5,436 nt of DNA from Propionibacteriaceae bacterium (GTDB taxonomy: Bacteria > Actinomycetota > Actinomycetes > Propionibacteriales > Propionibacteriaceae), in assembly GCA_031272685.1 (NCBI GenBank), contig JAISTI010000164.1:1-5436 (forward strand), read 5' to 3'. Shown in pieces: positions 1 to 5,436 of this stretch (positions within the stretch are counted from its first letter, which is position 1; each line of letters opens with the position of its first letter). The notes under the pieces are model-generated. The model was given only the letters and a program-made list of their open reading frames with translations. It did not search any database and was not told the DNA's origin. Made by a program: the position numbers and the translations under genes.

Positions 1-45
1 AAAAATGTCGGTGGCGATGTCTATGGTGGAGCCAACTGAGACAAC

Positions 46-51
46 AAGGAG
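46..51 (+). promoter_or_regulatory. Shine-Dalgarno site of recA
   Basis: AAGGAG lies 7 bases before the ATG at 59, which is ideal spacing. It decides the recA start. In-frame ATGs at 5, 17 and 23 have no comparable site in view, and the GTG at 53 is only one base from this one. The bases before it (1-45) are too few to show a promoter or SOS operator, and I see no GAAC/GTTC-type palindrome in them. Confidence 0.8.
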
Positions 52-58
52 CGTGAAA

Positions 59-1132
59 ATGGCTACGACGGCCGAGGAGAAGCTCGCCCAAGAGCGGCAA
101 AAGGCACTTGACGCCGCGCTGGCGCAAATCGAGAAACAGCACGGCAAGGGCTCGGTGATGCGCCTGGGAGACGAAACCCGTCAGGCCATCGAGGTTATCC
201 CCACCGGCTCCATCGCCCTCGATGTCGCGCTGGGCATCGGCGGCCTTCCCCGCGGCCGGGTGGTGGAAATCTACGGCCCGGAATCGTCGGGCAAAACCAC
301 CGTCGCCCTGCACGCCATCGCAAACGCGCAGCGGGCCGGCGGCATCTGCGCTTTCATCGACGCCGAGCATGCCCTCGATCCCGACTACGCCGAGCGGCTG
401 GGGGTAGACACCGATGCCCTGCTCGTCTCGCAGCCGGACAACGGCGAGCAGGCCCTCGAAATCGCCGACACCCTGGTGCGATCCGGGGCGCTGGCGCTCA
501 TCGTCATCGACTCCGTGGCCGCCTTGACGCCCCGCGCGGAAATCGAAGGCGAAATGGGTGACAGCCACGTCGGCCTGCAAGCCCGCCTGATGAGCCAGGC
601 CCTGCGGAAAATGACGGGGGCGATCTCCGGCACCGGCACCACCGCCATCTTCATCAACCAGTTGCGCGAGAAGATCGGCGTTATGTTCGGCTCGCCCGAA
701 ACCACCACCGGCGGCCGGGCGCTGAAGTTCTATGCCTCGGTGCGCCTCGATGTCCGCCGCATTGAAACCCTGAAAGACGGGGGCGAAGTGGTGGGCAGCC
801 GCACCCGCGTCAAGGTGGTGAAAAACAAGGTGGCCCCGCCCTTCAAGCAGGCCGAGTTCGACATCCTCTACGGCCTGGGCATCAGCCGCGAGGGCTCCCT
901 CATCGATCTCGGCGTGGAAACCGGCGTGGTGCGCAAGGCCGGCGCCTGGTTCACCTTCGACGCCGACCAGCTCGGCCAAGGCAAAGAAAACTCGCGGGCC
1001 TTCCTGAAAGAGAACCCCGACGTCGCCGCCGAAATCGAGCGGCGCATCCTGGCCGCGCTCGGAGTGGGAGCCCAAGATCCGGCACCCGTGCCCGAAGGGG
1101 TGAACCCCGAAACCGGGGAAGTCGAGTTCTAG
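59..1132 (+). CDS. recA: RecA recombinase
   Basis: RecA is the ATP-dependent DNA strand-exchange protein. It forms filaments on single-stranded DNA, pairs homologous DNA and stimulates LexA self-cleavage in the SOS response. From the ATG at 59 the product is 357 residues, normal for bacterial RecA. Visible landmarks are Walker A GPESSGKT (residues 73-80), the IDAEHALD segment carrying the catalytic glutamate (E103), Walker B with LIVIDS (147-152), the loop [10 protein letters not shown] (211-220) and the family signature ALKFYASVR (222-229). The C-terminal domain ends in the usual acidic tail (ETGEVEF). The frame is uninterrupted, so the inteins known from some mycobacterial recA genes are absent. 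The frame stays open upstream to base 5 and the window edge, but the AAGGAG site favours 59. recX follows after 17 bases, probably on the same transcript. SOS control is expected from the family but cannot be seen here. Confidence 0.98.
   Translation: MATTAEEKLAQERQKALDAALAQIEKQHGKGSVMRLGDETRQAIEVIPTGSIALDVALGIGGLPRGRVVEIYGPESSGKTTVALHAIANAQRAGGICAFIDAEHALDPDYAERLGVDTDALLVSQPDNGEQALEIADTLVRSGALALIVIDSVAALTPRAEIEGEMGDSHVGLQARLMSQALRKMTGAISGTGTTAIFINQLREKIGVMFGSPETTTGGRALKFYASVRLDVRRIETLKDGGEVVGSRTRVKVVKNKVAPPFKQAEFDILYGLGISREGSLIDLGVETGVVRKAGAWFTFDADQLGQGKENSRAFLKENPDVAAEIERRILAALGVGAQDPAPVPEGVNPETGEVEF
1097..1118 (+). other. Two overlapping, mutually exclusive short hairpins at the 3' end of recA
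   Basis: GGGG (1097-1100) can pair with CCCC (1105-1108) across a TGAA loop. The same CCCC, extended to CCCCG (1105-1109), can instead pair with CGGGG (1114-1118) across AAAC. Both lie inside the last codons of recA, 12 to 33 bases before its TAG. No T-tract follows, so this is not a classical terminator. A role in setting recX levels is speculative, because short G/C stems arise often by chance in GC-rich coding DNA. Confidence 0.25.
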
Positions 1133-1149
1133 GCGGGGGCCGGTAGCAA

Positions 1150-1620
1150 GTGAAGGCCGATCCCGCCGACACGCAGGCTCTGCAAGAATCCGCCCTGCGG
1201 CTGCTCACCGCCCGGTCGCGCTCGGCCGCCGAGCTGCGCGAAGCGCTATTGCAGCGCGGCTTCCTGCCGGAGCTGGTGGACGAGTTGGTGCGGCGCTGGC
1301 TGGAAGTCGATCTGCTCAACGATCGCCGCTACGCCGCCGATTTCACCGCCTATTCCCGCCGCCAGCTCCGCTCCGACCGGGTCATCCGCCTGGAGCTGCG
1401 CAAACGCGGTGTTTGCGAAGCCGACATCGAATCCGCCCTGGAAGGCGAGGCTGACGAATTCGGCCGGGCCATGGAACTGGCCGCCCGGAGAGCAAAGAGC
1501 CTGGCAGGGCTGCCCGCAGACACCGCGTACCGCCGGCTGGCCGGGGCCCTTGCCCGGCGGGGCTTTTCACCCGAGGTGGTGGCCCAGGTGGTGAAGGCGT
1601 CCCTTGCGCAATCTGGCTAG
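1150..1620 (+). CDS. recX: RecX, regulatory protein of RecA
   Basis: RecX binds RecA filaments and modulates, mostly inhibits, their ATPase and strand-exchange activity. The product is 156 residues, all helical in appearance and built of three-helix repeats as in the family. The first is around residues 12-60 (ALRLLTARSRSAAELREALL, then LLNDRRYAADF, matching the family's LxDDxRFA motif). The second is around 73-98 (SDRVIRLELRKRGV), and the third around 125-152 (AYRRLAGALARRGFSPEVV). The start is GTG at 1150, 17 bases after the recA stop; only a weak G-run (1135-1139) serves as ribosome binding site, which would keep RecX well below RecA. Position directly behind recA supports the call. It is somewhat short at the N-terminus, but the core repeats are complete. 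Confidence 0.95.
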   Translation: MKADPADTQALQESALRLLTARSRSAAELREALLQRGFLPELVDELVRRWLEVDLLNDRRYAADFTAYSRRQLRSDRVIRLELRKRGVCEADIESALEGEADEFGRAMELAARRAKSLAGLPADTAYRRLAGALARRGFSPEVVAQVVKASLAQSG

Positions 1621-1638
1621 GAGTTTCCCGGCCCTCCT
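1619..1638 (+). other. Inverted repeat AGGAG/CTCCT at the end of recX
   Basis: AGGAG (1619-1623) overlaps the recX TAG stop and is complementary to CTCCT (1634-1638), with a 10-base loop. AGGAG is a Shine-Dalgarno-like sequence but no ATG or GTG lies at a useful distance after it. It may be the first of three stem-loops in the recX-rny spacer. The stem is short and could be chance. Confidence 0.3.
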
Positions 1639-1651
1639 CTGGTAGCCTTTC

Positions 1652-1673
1652 CAGCAGTGGTTAGCCACTACTG
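1652..1673 (+). other. Stem-loop in the recX-rny spacer
   Basis: CAGCAGTGG (1652-1660) pairs with CCACTACTG (1665-1673) across a TTAG loop: eight of nine positions pair, with one A/C mismatch at 1655/1670. This is the strongest inverted repeat in the non-coding part of the window. No run of T follows, so an intrinsic terminator of the classical kind is not supported. It could be a U-less terminator after recX, an RNA processing site or a structured leader of rny. Confidence 0.45.
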
Positions 1674-1682
1674 AGACATTGC

Positions 1683-1696
1683 GGGGGTGAGCCCCC
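1683..1696 (+). other. GGGGG/CCCCC hairpin covering the upstream candidate rny start
   Basis: GGGGG (1683-1687) pairs perfectly with CCCCC (1692-1696) around a TGAG loop. The candidate GTG start at 1687-1689 begins in the last base of the left arm and continues into the loop. If transcribed, the hairpin would hinder initiation there, which is one reason to prefer the ATG at 1750. The rest of the gap, 1697-1749, shows no convincing -10 or -35 element. Confidence 0.4.
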
Positions 1697-1749
1697 ACCT
1701 GGAAGGCGCTCGGGGCGATGCCTTGGGCGTTGGATTGATTGGATGCCTG

Positions 1750-3144
1750 ATGAACGAGGCGTTGGTTGCCGCACTGTGCGCGGCCGGATTGCTGGTAGCC
1801 GTGCTTGCCGTGCTGCTGGTCGTTTTCGCGCGCCGGGGTTTGGCGCGGCCGGGGGGAATTGATTCCCAAATGGAAGAGTTGGTGCGCCGCGCCGGCCAGT
1901 TGGACAGCCGCGAATCCCGGCTGGACGAGCGCGAAGACCGGCTGGAGCAGTTCGGCCGCCAGCTCGGCCAGCGGGAAGCCGAAGTCGAGCAAGCCGACGC
2001 CCGCCTCGTCGCCGAGCTGTCCCGCATCAGCGGAATGTCGGCGCAGCAGGCGCAGGCGGAGCTGCTGGCCGAAGTCGAGCGCCGCGCCCGGCTGCAGGCC
2101 GCCGCCATCGCCCGCGACATCGAAGCCGAAACCCGCCGCCAGGCCGAGCAGCACGCCCGGCTGGTCGTGGCGGAAGCCATCCAGCGGGTCGCCGGCGAGC
2201 AAACCTCCGAGTCGGTAGTCGCCACCGTCCAACTGCCCTCTGACGAGATGAAAGGGCGCATCATCGGCCGCGAAGGCCGCAACATCCGCGCCTTCGAGCA
2301 GCTCACCGGCGTGAACGTGATGGTGGACGACAGCCCGGAATCCGTGGTCATCTCCTGCTTCGACCCGGTGCGGCGCGAGACCGCCCGGCTCGCGATGGCC
2401 GACCTCGTGGAAGACGGGCGCATCTACCCGGCCCGCATCGAAGAGGCGGTGGAGCGCGCCGGCCGGCGGGTCGCCGAAGAGAGCGTCCGCGCCGCTGAAG
2501 ATGCCCTCATGGAGCTGGGCATCACCGACCTCGACCCCGGCCTGCTGCCCGCCCTGGCCGGGCTGCATTACCGCACCTCCTACGGCCAGAACGTGCTGGC
2601 CCATTCCAAAGAGTGCGCGCACCTGGCCGCCGTGATGGCCGCCGAGCTGGGGCTGGATCCGGCCACCTGCGCCCGTGCCGCCTTCCTGCACGACATTGGG
2701 AAGTCCTCCCACGACACCGGCTCGCACGCCGCCATCGGGGCGGAACTGGCCCGCAAACACGGCGAGCACCCGGACATCGTGCACGCCATCGCCGCCCACC
2801 ACAACGAAGTGGAACCCGCCACCGCCGAAGCCCTGCTCACCCAAGCCGCCGACGCCATGAGCGGCGGGCGGCCGGGAGCCCGCCGCGAAAGCCTGGAGGC
2901 ATACATCAAGCGCCTCACCCGCCTGGAAGAAATCGCCCTGGCACATCGCGGCGTTGACAAGGCTTTTTCCATGCAAGCCGGCCGGGAGGTCCGGGTGATG
3001 GTGTTGCCCGGGCAGGTGGACGACGCCGAAGCCGCGGCCATCGCCCGCGAGATTGCCGCCAGCATCGAATCCGAACTGACCTATCCCGGCAACATCAAAG
3101 TCACTGTCGTGCGCGAGTCCCGCGCCACCGCCACCGCGCACTAG
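1750..3144 (+). CDS. rny: Ribonuclease Y, membrane-anchored endoribonuclease
   Basis: RNase Y cleaves single-stranded RNA and initiates mRNA decay at the inner face of the membrane. From ATG 1750 the product has 464 residues. In order it has an N-terminal membrane segment (about 3-27), a charged coiled coil (about 38-150), a KH RNA-binding domain with [12 protein letters not shown] (169-180), and an HD phosphohydrolase domain. The HD domain has a first metal histidine in NVLAHS (H285), the HD pair in AFLHDIGKS (H314, D315), AAHHNE (around 350) and [16 protein letters not shown] (D368). The C-terminus, ending [15 protein letters not shown], is complete. The family is usually near 520 residues; the shortage is in the coiled coil. 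An in-frame GTG at 1687 would add 21 residues before the membrane segment, but the ATG puts the anchor at the extreme N-terminus as in the family. Its ribosome binding site is weak (GGA at 1741-1743). Confidence 0.95.
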   Translation: MNEALVAALCAAGLLVAVLAVLLVVFARRGLARPGGIDSQMEELVRRAGQLDSRESRLDEREDRLEQFGRQLGQREAEVEQADARLVAELSRISGMSAQQAQAELLAEVERRARLQAAAIARDIEAETRRQAEQHARLVVAEAIQRVAGEQTSESVVATVQLPSDEMKGRIIGREGRNIRAFEQLTGVNVMVDDSPESVVISCFDPVRRETARLAMADLVEDGRIYPARIEEAVERAGRRVAEESVRAAEDALMELGITDLDPGLLPALAGLHYRTSYGQNVLAHSKECAHLAAVMAAELGLDPATCARAAFLHDIGKSSHDTGSHAAIGAELARKHGEHPDIVHAIAAHHNEVEPATAEALLTQAADAMSGGRPGARRESLEAYIKRLTRLEEIALAHRGVDKAFSMQAGREVRVMVLPGQVDDAEAAAIAREIAASIESELTYPGNIKVTVVRESRATATAH

Positions 3145-3148
3145 CCAC

Positions 3149-3153
3149 AGGAG
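3149..3153 (+). promoter_or_regulatory. Shine-Dalgarno site of miaB
   Basis: AGGAG lies 4 bases before the ATG at 3158, inside the 13-base gap after the rny TAG. It fixes the miaB start and, with the short spacing, suggests rny and miaB share a transcript. Confidence 0.75.
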
Positions 3154-3157
3154 CCCC

Positions 3158-4564
3158 ATGCCCACCTACGAGGTAATCACCTACGGATGCCAGATGAACG
3201 TCCACGACTCCGAGCGGATCGCGGGCGTGCTGCAGGCCGCCGGGTACCGGCCCGCCCCCGCTGGCCGGCAAGCCGACCTGGTGGTCTTCAACACCTGCGC
3301 GGTGCGCGAGAACGCCGACAACCGGCTCTACGGCAACCTCGGCCACCTCGCCCCGGTCAAAGAGCGCCATCCCGGCATGATGATCGCCGTGGGCGGCTGC
3401 ATGGCGCAGAAAGACAAAGACCTGGTGCTGGCCAAGGCTCCCTGGGTTGATGTGGTTTTCGGCACCCACAATCTCGGCCACCTACCGCTGCTGCTGGAGC
3501 GCGCGCGGGTGGAGCGGGCTTCCCAAGTGGAAATCCTGGAAGCGCTGGAGGTCTTTCCCTCCACCCTGCCCGCCGCCCGCGGGTCGGCGTATTCGGCCTG
3601 GGTCTCCATCTCGGTCGGTTGCGACAACACCTGCACCTTCTGCATCGTCCCGGCGCTGCGCGGCAAAGAAATCGACCGGCGCCCCGGCGAGATCCTCGCC
3701 GAAATCCGCATGCTCGCCGAGCAGGGAGTGCGCGAGGTGACGCTGCTGGGGCAAAACGTCAACACCTACGGCGTGGGGTTCGGCGACCGGCGGGCTTTCG
3801 CCAAACTGCTGCGCGCCTGCGGCTCCGTGGCGGGGCTGGAGCGGGTGCGCTTCACCTCCCCGCATCCCAAAGACTTCACCGACGACGTCATCGCCGCCAT
3901 GGCCGAGACGCCCAACGTCATGCCCAGCCTGCACATGCCCCTGCAATCCGGCTCCGACAAGGTGCTGCGCGAGATGCACCGGCCCTACCGGCGCGAGCGG
4001 TTCCTGGGAATCCTGGAGCGGGTGCGCCAGGCCATGCCCGACGCGGCCGTCACCACCGACATCATCGTGGGGTTCCCCGGCGAAACTGACGCCGATTTCG
4101 CCGACACCCTGGACGTGGTGCGGCAAGCCCGCTTCGCCCAAGCCTTCACATTCCAATACTCCAAACGCCCCGGAACCCCGGCTGCCGAGCGGGAAGACCA
4201 GGTCGATCCCGCCGTCGTGGGCGAACGCTACGAGCAGTTGGCGGCCCTGGTGGCCGACATTGCCTGGCAGGAAAACCGCAAGCAGGTCGGCAAGAGCGTC
4301 GAAGTGTTGTTCGCCGCGGGGGAGGGCCGCAAGGACGGCGCCACCGAGCGCGTGTCCGGCCGGGCCCGCGACAACCGCCTGGTGCATGTGGCCGCTCCGG
4401 AGGGGTACGTCCCCCAACCCGGCGACATCGCCGAGGTGGAGGTCACCTACGCCGCCCCGCACCATCTCATCGCCGACGCGCCTATTCGCAATCTGCGCAA
4501 GTGGAGCCCCGGCACCGTGGCGGCCCTCCCGCTAATTTCCGCCGAGGCGGTGCGGCGCAAGTGA
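3158..4564 (+). CDS. miaB: MiaB, tRNA-2-methylthio-N6-dimethylallyladenosine synthase
   Basis: MiaB is a radical-SAM methylthiotransferase that turns i6A37 into ms2i6A37 in tRNAs reading codons that begin with U. It uses two [4Fe-4S] clusters. The product has 468 residues. The N-terminal methylthiotransferase domain carries three cluster cysteines: C11 ([11 protein letters not shown]), C47 (NTCAVRENA) and C81 (GGCMAQ). The radical-SAM CxxxCxxC follows in [18 protein letters not shown] (C155, C159, C162), then GQNVNTYG (198-205), RFTSPHP (231-237), [10 protein letters not shown] (258-267) and [13 protein letters not shown] (302-314). A C-terminal TRAM RNA-binding domain spans about 373-440. 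All six cysteines are present, so the enzyme should be active. The wording is close to the actinobacterial form of the family. The ATG follows a good AGGAG site; the stop overlaps the miaA start by four bases. Confidence 0.98.
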   Translation: MPTYEVITYGCQMNVHDSERIAGVLQAAGYRPAPAGRQADLVVFNTCAVRENADNRLYGNLGHLAPVKERHPGMMIAVGGCMAQKDKDLVLAKAPWVDVVFGTHNLGHLPLLLERARVERASQVEILEALEVFPSTLPAARGSAYSAWVSISVGCDNTCTFCIVPALRGKEIDRRPGEILAEIRMLAEQGVREVTLLGQNVNTYGVGFGDRRAFAKLLRACGSVAGLERVRFTSPHPKDFTDDVIAAMAETPNVMPSLHMPLQSGSDKVLREMHRPYRRERFLGILERVRQAMPDAAVTTDIIVGFPGETDADFADTLDVVRQARFAQAFTFQYSKRPGTPAAEREDQVDPAVVGERYEQLAALVADIAWQENRKQVGKSVEVLFAAGEGRKDGATERVSGRARDNRLVHVAAPEGYVPQPGDIAEVEVTYAAPHHLIADAPIRNLRKWSPGTVAALPLISAEAVRRK

Positions 4565-5436
4565 TAGTCGCCATCAACGGCCCCACCGCTTCGGGGAAAA
4601 CCGAGGTGGCGCTGGCCCTGGCCCGCGAGCTGGCCGCCAGTGGTGTTCCGGCCGAGATCGTGAATGCCGATTCCATGCTCGTCTACCGGGGGATGGACAT
4701 CGGCACCGCCAAACCCACCCCGGAACAGCGCCTGCTGGTGCCCCACCACCTGATCGACATTATGGAGGTCACCGAGACGGCGAGCGTGGCCGAGTTCCAG
4801 CGGCTGGCCCGCGCAGCAATCGCCGACTGCCAGGCCAGGGGAGTGCTGCCGCTGCTGGTGGGCGGCTCCGCGCTGTACGTGCGTGCCATCCTCGACAAGA
4901 TGGACTTTCCCGGCACCGACCCCGCCATCCGCGCCCGGTATGAACAGCGGCTGGCCGAAATCGGCCCGGAGGCGCTGCACGCCGAACTGGCCGTCCGCGC
5001 TCCGGGTGTCGCCGCCGGAATCCTGCCCGGAAACGCCCGCCGCACCGTCCGGGCGTTGGAGGCGCTTGACTTGGGTGGTTTCACCTCGGTGCTGCCCGAA
5101 CCGGAATACTTCTACCCCGACGTGCTCTCTTTCTGCCTGCAACTGCCCCGGGGAGAAATGGATAGCCGCATATCGGCGCGGGTGGACTGGATGTGGGAGC
5201 AGGGATTCGTCGCCGAAGTGCGCGGGCTGCTTGAAAGGGGCCTGCGCGACGGCCTGACGGCCTCCCGGGCGCTCGGCTACCGCCAGATCATCTCCCACCT
5301 CGACGGGGCCTACAGCGAGGCCGAGGCGCGCGAGAACACCATCACCGGCACCCGCCGCTTCGCCCGCAAACAACTGGCCTGGTTCCGCCGCGACCCCAGG
5401 ATGGTGTTTCTGGATGCCAATTCGGCCCCGGCGAGT
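4561..5436 (+). CDS. miaA: MiaA, tRNA dimethylallyltransferase (3' end outside the window)
   Basis: MiaA transfers the dimethylallyl group of DMAPP to N6 of A37 in tRNA, making the i6A37 that MiaB then modifies. The frame starts at GTG 4561 and stays open to the window edge: 292 residues are seen, against about 300-315 for the family, so only a short tail is missing. Landmarks are the P-loop GPTASGKT (residues 7-14), [18 protein letters not shown] (35-52, with the conserved aspartate D37), HHLID (62-66), [13 protein letters not shown] (98-110), [10 protein letters not shown] (158-167), ALGYRQII (237-244) and [17 protein letters not shown] (264-280), which helps hold the tRNA. The GTG overlaps the miaB TGA as GTGA, which suggests translational coupling; there is only a weak purine run upstream. 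An in-frame GTG at 4501 would place 20 extra residues before the P-loop strand and is less likely. Confidence 0.97.
   Translation, partial: MIVAINGPTASGKTEVALALARELAASGVPAEIVNADSMLVYRGMDIGTAKPTPEQRLLVPHHLIDIMEVTETASVAEFQRLARAAIADCQARGVLPLLVGGSALYVRAILDKMDFPGTDPAIRARYEQRLAEIGPEALHAELAVRAPGVAAGILPGNARRTVRALEALDLGGFTSVLPEPEYFYPDVLSFCLQLPRGEMDSRISARVDWMWEQGFVAEVRGLLERGLRDGLTASRALGYRQIISHLDGAYSEAEARENTITGTRRFARKQLAWFRRDPRMVFLDANSAPAS

Noticed and set aside
5..58. An 18-residue N-terminal extension of RecA from the ATG at 5, with a loose ATGTC...GGTGG direct repeat
   Set aside because: The AAGGAG site lies within this stretch at ideal distance from ATG 59, and 357 residues is the usual RecA length. 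The repeat is short and imperfect.
1652..1673. Calling the stem-loop a Rho-independent terminator
   Set aside because: The downstream bases are AGACATTGCGG, with no T-tract, so only a stem-loop is supported.
1735..1749. A lipobox-like LIGC in the possible N-terminal extension of RNase Y, suggesting a lipoprotein
   Set aside because: The preceding residues are not a signal peptide: no basic N-region and no proper hydrophobic core. The stretch probably lies upstream of the true start, and RNase Y is anchored by the transmembrane helix that follows.
1567..3165. A 532-codon minus-strand open frame opposite rny and part of recX
   Set aside because: It is the shadow of GC-rich codon use on the plus strand. 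Its translation is low-complexity, rich in glycine, alanine, histidine and valine with no recognisable domain, while the opposite strand encodes a full RNase Y.
4402..4414. GGGG/CCCC inverted repeat inside the miaB TRAM region
   Set aside because: Four pairs within coding sequence of this GC content is expected by chance, with no positional reason for a role.
3482..5373. Long minus-strand open frames (327 and 308 codons) opposite miaB and miaA
   Set aside because: Same cause. The plus strand carries intact MiaB and MiaA with all catalytic motifs, and the antisense translations show no family features.

Overview
This is a GC-rich chromosomal window. Third codon positions are overwhelmingly G or C, and GTG starts are used. 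It carries five plus-strand housekeeping genes in the order recA, recX, rny, miaB, miaA. That order, and the wording of the proteins (the MiaB radical-SAM core and TRAM region, the MiaA lysine/arginine-rich C-terminus), point to an actinomycetote. RNase Y between recX and miaB is not the arrangement of the well-studied Streptomyces and Mycobacterium type. A deeper lineage such as Acidimicrobiia or a relative is my inference; it rests on gene content and was not checked by any search.

Layout: recA is at 59-1132. A clear AAGGAG ribosome binding site decides its start, and only about 58 bases of upstream sequence are in view, so its promoter and any LexA box lie mostly outside. recX (1150-1620) follows after 17 bases. 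A 129-base gap (1621-1749) is the only sizeable non-coding stretch; it holds three inverted repeats and no convincing promoter. rny (preferred start 1750, possible start 1687, end 3144) encodes a membrane-anchored RNase Y with a short coiled coil. miaB (3158-4564) follows after 13 bases with a good AGGAG site. miaA starts at GTG 4561, overlaps the miaB stop by four bases and runs off the right edge.

Two functional modules are visible. RecA and RecX form the recombinase/modulator pair of homologous recombination and the SOS response. MiaA and MiaB act in sequence on tRNA: MiaA prenylates A37 and MiaB methylthiolates the product to ms2i6A37. RNase Y, an mRNA-decay endonuclease, sits between them. 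All five genes look intact apart from the window-edge truncation of miaA. I see no intein, frameshift, mobile element, tRNA, CRISPR array or sign of horizontal transfer.

I found no undescribed system. The points worth a second look are modest: the structured recX-rny spacer and the uncertain rny start, alternative hairpins at the recA 3' end, the shortened RNase Y coiled coil with small changes in its HD region, and the GTGA coupling of miaB to miaA.
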